The position numbers and the translations under genes are program-made. The notes beneath the pieces are model-generated. The model was given only the letters and a program-made list of their open reading frames with translations. It ran no database searches and was not told where the DNA came from. Shown here piece by piece: positions 1 through 8,446 of a stretch of 64,000 nt of DNA. Position 1 is the stretch's first letter. The number at the start of each line of letters is the position of its first letter. This DNA is from Acidimicrobiales bacterium (GTDB taxonomy: Bacteria > Actinomycetota > Acidimicrobiia > Acidimicrobiales > SKKL01). The stretch is taken from the NCBI GenBank assembly GCA_034521975.1, contig JAXHLR010000005.1, positions 62,001 through 126,000 on the forward strand, written 5' to 3'.

Positions 1-141
1 GGCAGTCGACAGCTCCCGGGGAAGGCGTGCAGAAGCGTATGCGTGAGTGGCCGGCTTCGGCAAGGGTCGCCACTCTGGTCACGTTCATGGGTCACATACG
101 CCATCGACGGTGACCAGACTCGGTGGACCGAGCGAGTCGCC

Positions 142-1101
142 TCACACCTCCCGATCCGGGAGGAGCCACGGGACGACGCGCAGGTAGGCCACCATGGCCA
201 GCAGCTCGACGAGTGACTGGAACACCACCACGACCACGGCCAGCCCGTAGGCATCGGGCACCGCGAGGGCGAAGGGCAGCACGACGAACGAGTTGCGGGT
301 GCCGACGCTGAACACGAGCGTACGCGCCGGCCCGGGCGACAACCCCACCAGTCGCCCGCCCACGACACCGATCAGCAACGCGGCCACGGCGAACGCGACG
401 TAGACGCCTCCCAGGCGGGGGAGCAGGCCCAACGAGTCGGTCACCACGTTCACCTGTGAGGCCGCGACGAGGAACACGACGACCGCGACGAGCGGAACGG
501 CCAGCGTCCCGACTCGTTCCAGCGAGCCTGGCCCGCCCGCCGTCCGTTCGAGCAGGCGTTGGGCTCCCCAGGCGCCGACGAGCGGCAGCAGGATGAGGGT
601 GGCGAAGGTCCCCGTCGCCGACCCGATCGAGATGATCCCATCGAACACCTCGCCGTGCATGAGCCACAGGTAGACGGGGAGCAGCGCCAGTTGCAGCACC
701 AGGTTGACCGGCATGAGCGTCATCGCTCGCCCCGTGTCCCCCCGGGCCAGATGGGTGAAGGTGATGAACCAGTCGGTGCAGGGAGCCAGCAGGACCAGCA
801 GGACACCGAGCCGCACGGCCGGGTCGGGCCCCACCACAGGGAGCAGCCCCCACACCACGACCGGTACCACCACGAAGTTGGCGGCCACCGCCGTGGCCAG
901 GAAGCGCACATCGGCGGCCGCCGTCCGCAGTCGATCGAACCGCACCTGGGCGAAGGTCACGAAGAGCAGTGCGACCAGGGTCGGTCGCACCGCGACGTCG
1001 AGCGCCCCGGCCCCGTCGTCGAGACCCAGGCCAACCCCGAAGCCCAGGAGGATCGCGGCCAGATAGACCCAGACCTGATGACGCTCGAGCCGACTCACCA
1101 T
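142..1101 (-). CDS. ACR3/bile-acid:Na+ symporter-type membrane transporter
   Basis: The 319-residue protein is almost entirely hydrophobic, with about ten predicted membrane segments beginning at VWVYLAAILLGFGVGLGL. The segment APCTDWFITFTHLARGD resembles the conserved 'P C' region of ArsB/ACR3 arsenite permeases and related BASS transporters, so a role in anion or arsenite efflux is likely but the substrate cannot be read from sequence. The ATG at 1101 is chosen because the longer reading frame runs back into the upstream hydrolase gene. It is the last gene of a three-gene minus-strand set (2616 to 142). No arsenate reductase or ArsR regulator lies next to it, which weakens a firm arsenic assignment. 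Confidence 0.8.
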   Translation of the reverse strand: MVSRLERHQVWVYLAAILLGFGVGLGLDDGAGALDVAVRPTLVALLFVTFAQVRFDRLRTAAADVRFLATAVAANFVVVPVVVWGLLPVVGPDPAVRLGVLLVLLAPCTDWFITFTHLARGDTGRAMTLMPVNLVLQLALLPVYLWLMHGEVFDGIISIGSATGTFATLILLPLVGAWGAQRLLERTAGGPGSLERVGTLAVPLVAVVVFLVAASQVNVVTDSLGLLPRLGGVYVAFAVAALLIGVVGGRLVGLSPGPARTLVFSVGTRNSFVVLPFALAVPDAYGLAVVVVVFQSLVELLAMVAYLRVVPWLLPDREV

Positions 1102-1154
1102 CTGGTCGGGCACGGTACAAGCGTCGCGGGCCCGGTCGCTCGAGTGGAGCGGAG

Positions 1155-2195
1155 TCAGTGGGCGGTGAGCCGGTAGGTGGTCCCCACCACGCTGGGGGCG
1201 TAGCGGTCTGGGGCGAAGCGGTCGGCCAGGGCCGCCTTGGCTCGCCAGCCCGTGCAGTGACCGGGCGCGACGATCGTCGGATCGATCACCCCAGCCAGGT
1301 CGGCCACCGTGTCGGCGATACGGGACTCGACCGCGCCGCCGGCCAGGTGGAACCCCCCGAGCACGAGATCGACCGGGGTGTCGGCGAAGTGGTCTCGCGC
1401 ACCCATGCACGCGTTGACGATCCCCGCGTGCGAGCACGCTGACATCACCGTCACGCCCCTGCCCTTCACCTCGGCGGCGAGGAACCGCTCGTCCATGATC
1501 AGCGGGTCGGGTTCGCCGACACCCTCGCGGAACGAGTGGTGGCCGATGAGGCCGACCTCGTAGCGGGTGCGTCGCTCGATGGCGCCACTGCCGAGGAAGA
1601 AGTCGCCCGCGAACGTGTGGGGTTCGGCGCTGGTGGTCACCTCGCCGCCGGCGCTGCTGAACGCCTCGAAGCGGGGCTCGTTGGGGAGGAGGACCATCGC
1701 TCCGGATGCGGCCTTGGTGCCGCGCTGGTCGGGACGGTCAGGGTGGAGATCGACCACGGGGGGCGGCAACCCCGCTGCCGCACGAGCCTCGGCGATCACC
1801 TTCGCTGCTGCCGGTAGGGCACCGCTGTGGTCCCAGTGCCAGTGGGACAGGAACACGACCTCGATCGCGGCCAGGTCGATGTCGAGTCTGGCGGCGTTGT
1901 CGAGCCACACCTCCTCGTAGGGGCCGGCGTCGAAGAGCACGGTGTGGGTCTCGTCGCCGATCCGTCCCTCGGCCACCGCCGAGTACCCGTGGCACGCCAC
2001 GCACAACTCGCCGAACACCTCGAAGCAGTCATGACCGTCGGCCGAGGTGGTTGGTGCGATCCGTCCCATGTGCCCGATCAGCTCGGGGACCTGCGGTAGC
2101 TCCTTGTCGACCGTCGAGAGCGTGTCGGTCTCGTTGTCGACCACCACGGTGAGCGTGAGCTCGTCGAGAGGCCGGGACCGTAGCTGGGGTTCCAT
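1155..2195 (-). CDS. MBL-fold metallohydrolase (RFAP-synthase-like)
   Basis: A 346-residue metallo-beta-lactamase-fold protein. The metal motif SHWHWDH (H118, H120, D122, H123) is intact, and the later CSHAGIVN and APGHCTGW segments match the group annotated as 7,8-dihydropterin-6-yl-methyl-4-aminobenzene phosphate synthase-like hydrolases. Fold and metal binding are clear; the substrate is unknown. The start at 2195 is fixed by a strong GGAGAAGGAGGAG ribosome-binding site just upstream. It sits between a small conserved protein (61 bp upstream) and the transporter (53 bp downstream), so the three are probably co-transcribed. Confidence 0.85.
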   Translation of the reverse strand: MEPQLRSRPLDELTLTVVVDNETDTLSTVDKELPQVPELIGHMGRIAPTTSADGHDCFEVFGELCVACHGYSAVAEGRIGDETHTVLFDAGPYEEVWLDNAARLDIDLAAIEVVFLSHWHWDHSGALPAAAKVIAEARAAAGLPPPVVDLHPDRPDQRGTKAASGAMVLLPNEPRFEAFSSAGGEVTTSAEPHTFAGDFFLGSGAIERRTRYEVGLIGHHSFREGVGEPDPLIMDERFLAAEVKGRGVTVMSACSHAGIVNACMGARDHFADTPVDLVLGGFHLAGGAVESRIADTVADLAGVIDPTIVAPGHCTGWRAKAALADRFAPDRYAPSVVGTTYRLTAH

Positions 2196-2256
2196 CAGCG
2201 ACTCCTCCTTCTCCGCTCCATGATCATTGCCGCCCGAACCTGCCACGGCCGGGTGG

Positions 2257-2616
2257 TCAGGGCTCCATCACGACCCAGCCTCGCCGCTGGAGCTCGGCTG
2301 CGAGCACCTCGTCCGGAACCTTCTGCAGCGAGCGAGCCTGCTCAGCCTGACGTCGGTCGATGGCGGCCGAGGGGCTCGGTTGTGGCGGTTCCTGCTCGTC
2401 AGCATCGCCGGGAGCGTCCTCGGTCTCGGCTTCGAGACGGGCGATCAGCTCGTCGGCTTCCTCGCGGGTGAACTTGCCGCCGGCCTGACGCTGGTTGAGC
2501 CCCAGCGGGCCACGCGCGTCGCGGAAGTCGACATGACCGGCCTGGTGGACGAGATCGGTGAGCTGTTGCATCTGTCGGTGCGACGCCGGCGGACCGGGCT
2601 GTTGACCGAAGGCCAT
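2257..2616 (-). CDS. small conserved actinobacterial protein
   Basis: A 119-residue soluble protein with a charged helical centre (QMQQLTDLVHQAGHVDFRDARG, then KFTREEADELIARLEAE) and an acidic, proline-rich middle. I recognise it only as a conserved hypothetical type seen in high-GC actinobacteria; there is no catalytic motif. The C-terminal part (ELQRRGWVVMEP) could be a short helix-strand module. The start at the MAFGQQPG methionine is preferred to the upstream methionine because the sequence looks conserved from there. It is the first gene of the minus-strand set with the MBL hydrolase and transporter. Confidence 0.65.
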   Translation of the reverse strand: MAFGQQPGPPASHRQMQQLTDLVHQAGHVDFRDARGPLGLNQRQAGGKFTREEADELIARLEAETEDAPGDADEQEPPQPSPSAAIDRRQAEQARSLQKVPDEVLAAELQRRGWVVMEP

Positions 2617-2733
2617 ACCCCGAGTCTCGCAGGTCGGCGGCTCGCCCAACCGGTTGGGAGCGAAGGTCCGTCGCCAGGTAAGGCCCGACCGGATTGGTGG
2701 TCAGGAGTGGTAGCTGCTGCGAAAGGACCCGCC

Positions 2734-3946
2734 ATGACCATCGATCCGACCATCGCCGCAACCACTTCGACCTCTGCCCGCGACCGTCGCCTGTTGATGA
2801 TCGCGGCCACCCTGGCCCTGCTCGTGCTCGCCGCCACCCTCACCGTGGTGCGTTCGGGGTCGGACATCGACCTCAGCGACGGCTCGCCAGTCGGTGGCTC
2901 CGAGACCGGTGAGCCCGCCTCCGGCGACCCTGGCGGTGACGACGTCGGCGTCGAGCTGCCCGACGGAGACCCGGTCCCCGCTGATCCGTGCGACGCGCTC
3001 CCACCCGGCCGGTCCCTTCTCGTCACCCCCGATCCACTGCAACTCGAGCCAGAGGTGATGGCGTCGGAGCTCCTCGTCACCAACTGCAGCGACACGCCGG
3101 TTGACTGGACCGCGCAGACCGTCCCGCAGGTGAGCCTCCATCTCGACGCCGGCACGCCGGCACGCTGGCCGGTGGAGCCGAGGTCGACATCCAGTTCGTC
3201 ATCGATTGCGGCGCCCTCGGCGCTGGTGCCTTCGACTTCGCCTCCCAGGCGGGGGAGTTCACCACGATCTCCCCGGCGACGGGACCTGCAGTCCTCGTCC
3301 CCAATGACGATGTCGGGGGGTGCGCCTCCCAGTGCATCACCAAGGCGTTGCTCACACCGGCCGAGGGTGGCGCCGGCGTCTCGATCGAGGTCGAGGCGAC
3401 AGTTCCTGCGGCGATCGAGGTCTTCGTCTCCGAACAGCCACCGAGCACCGACGCCGATGGGGTGCCCCACTTCCCCGGCGTCGATCCCCTCGTCACGACC
3501 GGCGGTGAGATGGAGTCGTCCTGGACGACCACCCTGACCGGGCTGAAGGGTGACACCGGTTACCACATCGTCGTGAACGCGGTGGACGGCGAGGGTCGAC
3601 GGGCCCACCGGGCGGGATCGTTCCACAACCCCGAGGTCGAGCACACCCTGCTGATCACGTTCCACCGGATCGGTGTCACCTACGACGGTGACGGCAAGTA
3701 CAACCGTGGTGAGCTCACGTTCCGGCTCGGGATCAACCAGGACAAGATCGCCGAGACGGCGGAGCGCAAGATGCACTCCGGAACGACGCTGACCTTGAAG
3801 GGCCCCGGCCGGACAACCGGCATCAGCCACGTGGCGCACGGGGTCGGCGGCACCCTACCGCTGGCTGCATCGTGGCGGCCACCGCCGACCACGGTGCCGG
3901 TTACGCGCGGTTCGAGGTGCTCGTCTCCTTCCGCATCATCGAATGA
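2734..3946 (+). pseudogene. membrane-anchored exported protein, frameshifted twice
   Basis: The gene starts at ATG 2734 behind an AAAGGA site. It encodes an N-terminal membrane anchor (LLMIAATLALLVLAATL), an acidic Pro/Gly linker and an extracytoplasmic domain of unknown family. The frame breaks at 3147-3162, where an 8-bp unit CGCCGGCA is present twice; removing one copy joins SLHLDAG to TLAGGAEVDIQF and restores the frame. Coding sense continues to about 3860, where one missing base shifts the frame again. The third frame then reads CIVAATADHGAGYARFEVLV to the stop at 3944-3946. Either the gene is decayed, or these are sequence errors, or the 8-bp tract is a slippage site. Function unknown. 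Confidence 0.75.
3147..3162 (+). repeat. 8-bp tandem duplication causing a frameshift
   Basis: CGCCGGCA occurs twice in direct succession inside the exported-protein gene. The extra 8 bases move the frame by +2, which is exactly the shift needed to reach the frame that continues the protein. Confidence 0.85.
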
Positions 3947-3986
3947 CCTCGAGCTTGTTGCCTCCGGCGGCTCGTAGGCTGAGGTC

Positions 3987-4418
3987 ATGTGCGACCACTG
4001 CGGCTGCCGGGACGTGGGGCCGACCGCTGAGCTGACGGCCGAGCACGACGAGATCCTCGGCCTGGCCTGGCAGGTGGCCGAGGCCCAACGCGGGGGCCAC
4101 GCGCTCGACGCCGAGGTGCGTGCCCGGCTACGTGACCTGCGGGCGCGGCACTCGACGAAGGAGGAGCGCGGCCTGTTCCCGCTGGTGCTCGAGGCCGGCG
4201 ACTGCACGCCCCAGCAGATCGCGACCCTCGAACAGGAGCATCGAGACCAGCACGCGATCCTCGAGGCCGGGACCTTCACCCGGGACGACTACTACGCGCT
4301 GGCAGCCCACGTCGAGGAGGAGGAGTTCGAGCTGTTCCCGATGGCGATGTTCGGCTTCGATGATGTCATGTGGGATGAGATGGACGCGGTCCACCGCAGC
4401 GTCGAGAAGGAGCGATGA
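3987..4418 (+). CDS. hemerythrin HHE-domain protein
   Basis: A 143-residue all-helical cytoplasmic protein with the hemerythrin-like iron ligand pattern: ELTAEHDEIL, RARHSTKEE, QEHRDQHAIL and HVEEEEFELFP. The N-terminus MCDHCGCRD adds three cysteines in a CxxCxC arrangement, a small extra motif found in some HHE proteins. It probably binds a diiron centre for O2, NO or iron handling; the precise role is unknown. A TAGGCT -10-like hexamer at 3976-3981 sits only six bases from the ATG, so the mRNA may be leaderless. Its stop overlaps the start of the downstream acyl-CoA dehydrogenase, implying translational coupling. Confidence 0.88.
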   Translation: MCDHCGCRDVGPTAELTAEHDEILGLAWQVAEAQRGGHALDAEVRARLRDLRARHSTKEERGLFPLVLEAGDCTPQQIATLEQEHRDQHAILEAGTFTRDDYYALAAHVEEEEFELFPMAMFGFDDVMWDEMDAVHRSVEKER

Positions 4419-6067
4419 TTATGACTCCGGGCTTCAGCACCCATGAGGTCACCAACCAACCCCCACCCCTCGAGGGTCACAACGTCTTCGCGTCCGACGT
4501 GGCACTGTCCGAGGCGACCGAGCGCGAGGGCGCGGGCTGGGCCACCGATGATCTGCTGGCCCTCGGCGAGCGGGCCGGGAGCGCCGAGTGCCTCGAGTGG
4601 GGACGCCAGGCCAATGCCGACCCCCCGACGCTGAGGACCCACGACCGGTACGGCCATCGCCTCGACGTCGTCGACTACCACCCCGCGTATCACGAGCTGA
4701 TGTCGGTGGCGGTGGCCAACGGCATCCACGCGGGACCGTGGGCCGACGGCCGGCCGGGCGCCCACGTGGCGAGGGCCGCCAAGTTCATCGTCTGGTACCA
4801 GGTCGACGGCGGCCACCACTGTCCGATCTCCATGACCTACTCGGCGGTGCCGCCGCTGCGTCACGCGCCCGAGCTGGCGGCCGAGTGGGAGCCGCTGCTG
4901 ACCTCGCCCCGGTACGACCCCGCCAACCGTCCCGCCGCCGAGAAGCGCGGCGCCACCTTCGGGATGGCCATGACCGAGAAGCAGGGTGGCTCGGACCTGC
5001 GCACCAACACCACCAGCGCCGATCCCGCCGCCGACGGCACCTACCGTCTCACCGGCCACAAGTGGTTCTGTTCGGCGCCGATGTCGGACGGGTTCCTGAT
5101 GCTGGCCCAGGCGCCTGGCGGGCTGACCTGCTTCCTGGTCCCCCGCTGGCTCCCCGACGGTGAGCGCAACGCGATCCACTTGCAACGACTCAAGGACAAG
5201 CTCGGAGACCGGTCCAACGCCTCGAGCGAGATCGAGCTGTTCGAGACCTGGGGAGCGAGGGTCGGTGACGAAGGAGCCGGTGTGCGCACCATCATCGAGA
5301 TGGTCAACCACACCCGGCTCGACTGCACGCTCGCGTCGGCCGCGGTCATGCGCCAGGGCGTTGCCCTGGCCAGCTGGCACGCCCACCACCGTTCGGCCTT
5401 CGGCGGTGTGCTCGACAGCCAGCCGCTCATGGTGAACGTCCTCGCCGACCTGGCCGTCGAATCCGAGGCCACCACCCTCGCCGCCCTCCGTCTGGCCCGG
5501 ACCTTCGACGCCGACCCGGCCGACGAGGACGAGCAGCTCCTCAAGCGGCTGCTCACCCCGGTGCTCAAGTACTGGGCCTGCAAGCGGGCACCCCAGCACG
5601 CCGCCGAGTCGCTCGAGTGCCTGGGCGGCTCGGGCTATGTCGAGGAGTCCGATCTGCCCCGGTTGTTCCGTCAGTCACCGGTCAACGGTGTGTGGGAGGG
5701 CTCGGGGAACGTCATCTGCCTCGACGTGCTCCGGGCACTCGCCCGCGAGCCTCGATCACTCGAGCGCTACTGGGCCGAGGTCGAGCTGGCATCGGGAGCC
5801 GACGCCCGTTTCGACGCGGCGGTGGCCGACCTGCACGCCCAACTCGGCGATCTCGACGGCATCGAGGTGCGGGCCCGGCGCCTGGTCGAAGCCATGGCCA
5901 CGGTCTTCCAGGCGTCGCTGTTGGTGCGCCACGCCCCGGCCCCGGTGGCCGACGCCTTCGTGGCATCGCGGTTGGACCGAGGCTCTGGCCGGGTGTTCGG
6001 GACGCTGCCGTCGGGGCTCGATCTGGTTCCGATCGTCGAGCGGGCCCGCCCAGCCGGACCGGTCTGA
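4415..6067 (+). CDS. AidB-like acyl-CoA dehydrogenase
   Basis: A 550-residue flavoprotein of the acyl-CoA dehydrogenase superfamily, close to the AidB/isovaleryl-CoA dehydrogenase-like branch. Seen directly: GMAMTEKQGGSDLRTNTT in the FAD-binding middle region, LTGHKWFCSAPMSDGF, RLKDKLGDRSNASSEI and the C-terminal GGSGYVEE ... NGVWEGSGNVICLDVLRAL. AidB proteins respond to alkylation stress and bind DNA in enteric bacteria; whether this one does is not visible here. The start at 4415 overlaps the hemerythrin stop (ATGA); ATG 4421 is an alternative. The gene ends 4 bases before a 14-bp tandem repeat and converges with the GntR gene. Confidence 0.9.
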   Translation: MIMTPGFSTHEVTNQPPPLEGHNVFASDVALSEATEREGAGWATDDLLALGERAGSAECLEWGRQANADPPTLRTHDRYGHRLDVVDYHPAYHELMSVAVANGIHAGPWADGRPGAHVARAAKFIVWYQVDGGHHCPISMTYSAVPPLRHAPELAAEWEPLLTSPRYDPANRPAAEKRGATFGMAMTEKQGGSDLRTNTTSADPAADGTYRLTGHKWFCSAPMSDGFLMLAQAPGGLTCFLVPRWLPDGERNAIHLQRLKDKLGDRSNASSEIELFETWGARVGDEGAGVRTIIEMVNHTRLDCTLASAAVMRQGVALASWHAHHRSAFGGVLDSQPLMVNVLADLAVESEATTLAALRLARTFDADPADEDEQLLKRLLTPVLKYWACKRAPQHAAESLECLGGSGYVEESDLPRLFRQSPVNGVWEGSGNVICLDVLRALAREPRSLERYWAEVELASGADARFDAAVADLHAQLGDLDGIEVRARRLVEAMATVFQASLLVRHAPAPVADAFVASRLDRGSGRVFGTLPSGLDLVPIVERARPAGPV

Positions 6068-6071
6068 CCCC

Positions 6072-6141
6072 GGCGCGCTCATCCCGGCGCGCTCATCCCG
6101 GCGCGCTCATCCCGGCGCGCTCATCCCGGCGCGCTCATCCT
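6072..6141. repeat. five tandem copies of a 14-bp unit
   Basis: The unit GGCGCGCTCATCCC is repeated five times head to tail; only the last base of the last copy differs. It fills the gap between the convergent aidB-like gene (stop 6065-6067) and the GntR gene (stop 6145-6147). Each unit carries a self-complementary GCGCGC core. It looks like a variable-number repeat or a spacer between convergent transcripts. Confidence 0.95.
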
Positions 6142-6144
6142 GGT

Positions 6145-6873
6145 TCAGTCCGAGCGACGCCCCCGCGGCGACCGGGTGACCAGCGCCACCGCTCGCTCGC
6201 GGGCCCGCTCCTCGTCGCCGGCGGCGATGGCTTCGAAGATGCGCCGGTGGGGCAGGGTCCGGCCTCGCTGGTGGAGGTCGACCAGCTCGTCGACCTGGGA
6301 CTGCTTCACCCGGCCGGCAGCGTCGAACGCGCCGTCGAAGGTGCGGTAGTGGTTGCCGGTCATCAGCTCGAGCACGACCGAGTGCGATGCCGCGGCGACC
6401 GCGTGGTGGAACTCGCGGTCGGCGACGACGATCGCATGGTGGTCCCCGCAGCCGATGGCGTCCTCGAGTTCCTCGACCGCTCGCTCGATGGTGTGGAGGT
6501 CGTCGGGGGTCGCACGAACGGTGGCGAGGCCGACGGTGCCCTCATACATCACCGCGATCGATTCGACGAACGACTCGGCGGCCCCCTCGACCCGGAGCCG
6601 AACCAGGTGTGGGACCAGCGAGGTGGATCCGTGTCGCCGGAAGTCGAGCACCCGGCAGAGGCGGCCATGCCCGCGGTCGATCAGCCCGAGCAGTTCGAGG
6701 CGGAGCAGGGCCTCGCGGACCGTCGTACGGTTCACCCCGAGCTGGACGGCGAGCTCGCGCTCGGAGGGCAAGGTGTCGTCGGGGCGGAGGTGGCCGAGCA
6801 GCACCGCGTCGCGAATCTGTTCGACGACCGCGTCCGAGAGGTCGACCTTGGGGATCGAGGCGAACTCGACCAC
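6145..6873 (-). CDS. FCD-type GntR regulator (FadR subfamily)
   Basis: A 242-residue regulator. Residues about 8-75 form the GntR winged helix (QIRDAVLLGHLRPDDTLPSE, then ELAVQLGVNRTTVREALLRL). The rest is the all-helical FCD ligand domain with the metal-type residues D..H (REFHHAVAAASH) and a late H (LPHRRIFEAI). FCD regulators usually bind small organic acids. The gene starts 3 bp after the amidohydrolase stop, so the two form one unit. The TGGT-N3-ACCA site at 8031-8041, upstream of that unit, is a likely operator for this protein, giving autoregulation. Confidence 0.92.
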   Translation of the reverse strand: MVEFASIPKVDLSDAVVEQIRDAVLLGHLRPDDTLPSERELAVQLGVNRTTVREALLRLELLGLIDRGHGRLCRVLDFRRHGSTSLVPHLVRLRVEGAAESFVESIAVMYEGTVGLATVRATPDDLHTIERAVEELEDAIGCGDHHAIVVADREFHHAVAAASHSVVLELMTGNHYRTFDGAFDAAGRVKQSQVDELVDLHQRGRTLPHRRIFEAIAAGDEERARERAVALVTRSPRGRRSD

Positions 6874-6876
6874 GGG

Positions 6877-8004
6877 TCACCCCAGTCCGACGAGGTCGGC
6901 GCCGTTGCGCCAGAAGAACCGCTCGCGGGCGTTGTCGTCGAAGCCGGCCATGGCCTCGCCGAAGATCTCGAACGGGCGGCGACCACCTTCGGGATGGGGG
7001 TAGTCGGTGGAGAAGCAGAACAGCTCGGGCCCGCACTGCTCGACCAGCCATGCCGTGTCCTCGAACGGGAACGGGGTGAAGCGGACCTGGCGGCGCAGGT
7101 AGTCCGACGGATCGAGCGACAGCTCGCTGATCAACGGCTCGCGCTTGCCGAGGGTTCGGGCGGCGTGGTCGAGGTTGCGCAACAGGGTGGGCACCCACGA
7201 GGCGCCCAGCTCGATCGCGCCGCCGCGCAGGCCGGGGTGTCGTTCGAAGGTGCCGTCGAGGACCATCGAGGCGAGGAACTGCTCGGGGGAGTGGTGCAGC
7301 ACCGGCAGGTCCTTGGCCCGCAGGTTCTCGCCTCCCCCCAACCAGTCCTTGGGCAGGGGGCGCCCGTTGTTGTGGAACGCCTTGGCCAGGGTCTTGCCGC
7401 CCCCCACGTGCAGCACGAACGGGATGCCGGCCTCGGCGAGACGTGCCCAGACCGGGTCGAGGTCGACGTGGGCGGGAGAGAAGTCGCCGGGTGCCTCGGA
7501 CGGGACCCACACCGCCTTGATGCCGGCCTGGATGGCCAGGTCGAGCTCCTGGCGGGCCCGGTCGGGGTCGTTGAGCGGCAGGTACCCCACCGGCAGCAGT
7601 CGTGGGTCGTCGGCGCAGAACGCGGCCATCGCCCGGTTCATGGCCCGGGTGCCTCCGTAGAGGACGTCGCGATCCTTGCTGCGGGCGAAGTGGCCGAGCG
7701 AGAAGGTGGGAAAGACCAGCTGGGCGTCGATCTGCAGGGCGTCGAGCACTTTGGAGCGCACACCGGTGTCGAGGGCGCCTGGTGCCTGCCAGCCCTTGGG
7801 GCCGGAGATGACCGAGGCATCGATCGCCTCGTCCTTGTGCTTCTCCCACAGCTCTGGCAGCGACTGCATGAGCTCGGCCGCGCCCTTGCCGGCCTTCTCG
7901 AGCCCGAGCGGGGCCAGGCGCTCGCGGATCTCGGGGTCGGCGAAGGACGGCAGCCAGCCCTCCACCTCCATCACGTGACTGTCGGCGTCGAAGACCTGGC
8001 TCAC
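6877..8004 (-). CDS. amidohydrolase-2 family protein
   Basis: A 375-residue TIM-barrel metal hydrolase/decarboxylase of the amidohydrolase-2 type. It begins VFDADSHVMEVEGWL with the DxH metal motif, has conserved barrel histidines (FVLHVGGG, LHHSPEQF) and the C-terminal STDYPHPEGG signature. Members act on 2-amino-3-carboxymuconate-semialdehyde-like or related acids; the substrate here is unknown. The GTG at 8004 is chosen for its AGGGGGAG ribosome-binding site and because DxH follows at once. It is translated ahead of the GntR gene and probably repressed by it. Confidence 0.88.
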   Translation of the reverse strand: MSQVFDADSHVMEVEGWLPSFADPEIRERLAPLGLEKAGKGAAELMQSLPELWEKHKDEAIDASVISGPKGWQAPGALDTGVRSKVLDALQIDAQLVFPTFSLGHFARSKDRDVLYGGTRAMNRAMAAFCADDPRLLPVGYLPLNDPDRARQELDLAIQAGIKAVWVPSEAPGDFSPAHVDLDPVWARLAEAGIPFVLHVGGGKTLAKAFHNNGRPLPKDWLGGGENLRAKDLPVLHHSPEQFLASMVLDGTFERHPGLRGGAIELGASWVPTLLRNLDHAARTLGKREPLISELSLDPSDYLRRQVRFTPFPFEDTAWLVEQCGPELFCFSTDYPHPEGGRRPFEIFGEAMAGFDDNARERFFWRNGADLVGLG

Positions 8005-8023
8005 GGCTCCCCCTGGCGTGGTC

Positions 8024-8041
8024 TGGTTGGTGGTCCAACCA
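8024..8041. promoter_or_regulatory. GntR/FadR-type operator
   Basis: A perfect palindrome TGGTTGG-TGGT-CCAACCA. Within it, 8031-8041 reads TGGT-CCA-ACCA, the TGGT-N3-ACCA core known for FadR-like FCD regulators. It lies 20-37 bases upstream of the amidohydrolase-gntR unit. Confidence 0.65.
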
Positions 8042-8062
8042 CCATAGTCGGTGGGGCAGCCG

Positions 8063-8359
8063 TCACCCGATGAGCGACACCACCACGACACCAGCGGCGT
8101 AGAGACCGAGGATGGCGACTCCTTCGAAGCCGATCCCGCTGCGCTGTCGTCGGATCAGCCCGACGCCGAGGATCGCGGCCACCGAGGTGACCAGCTCGGG
8201 GAGCGAGGTCACGATGCTGGTGAGGAACGCTCCGACCAGGGTTCCGCCGATCCCGGTCCGGTCGGCCAGCACGTCAACCACGGTGGCCAGGCGCAGCCCG
8301 AACACGGTGATGAGTCCTGCAGCCACCACGAAGGAGGTGATGGCGACCCCAACCTCCAT
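8063..8359 (-). pseudogene. Na+/Ca2+ exchanger-family remnant (98 residues)
   Basis: The protein contains one alpha-repeat signature of the CaCA exchanger superfamily (DRTGIGGTLVGAFLTSIVTS followed by LPELVTSVAA). It then passes directly into a segment like the family C-terminus (LIRRQRSGIGFEGVAILGLY). Normal members have two repeats and about 300 or more residues, so roughly the middle and most of the other half are absent. No stop or frameshift is visible, so it is an in-frame deletion remnant or, less likely, a genuine mini-membrane protein. Start at ATG 8359. Neighbours give no functional clue. Confidence 0.6.
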
Positions 8360-8446
8360 ATGACCACCTCCGTGCCGGGAACCTACCAAGGCCCCAGCGG
8401 ACCAGGGTGGGACGATGGTCCCACCCCGGCCCGTCGAACGGGATGA

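Noticed and set aside
1-141. A gene fragment at the left edge
   Set aside because: Open frames exist on the plus strand but none has a recognisable domain; the frame on the minus strand is the antisense register of the transporter.
6072-6141. The 14-bp repeats as a CRISPR array
   Set aside because: The units are contiguous with no spacers and no cas genes are present.
5617-8073. An 818-codon plus-strand frame across the GntR and amidohydrolase genes
   Set aside because: Both minus-strand genes have complete family signatures; the plus frame is Arg/Gly-rich shadow and runs through the 14-bp repeat.
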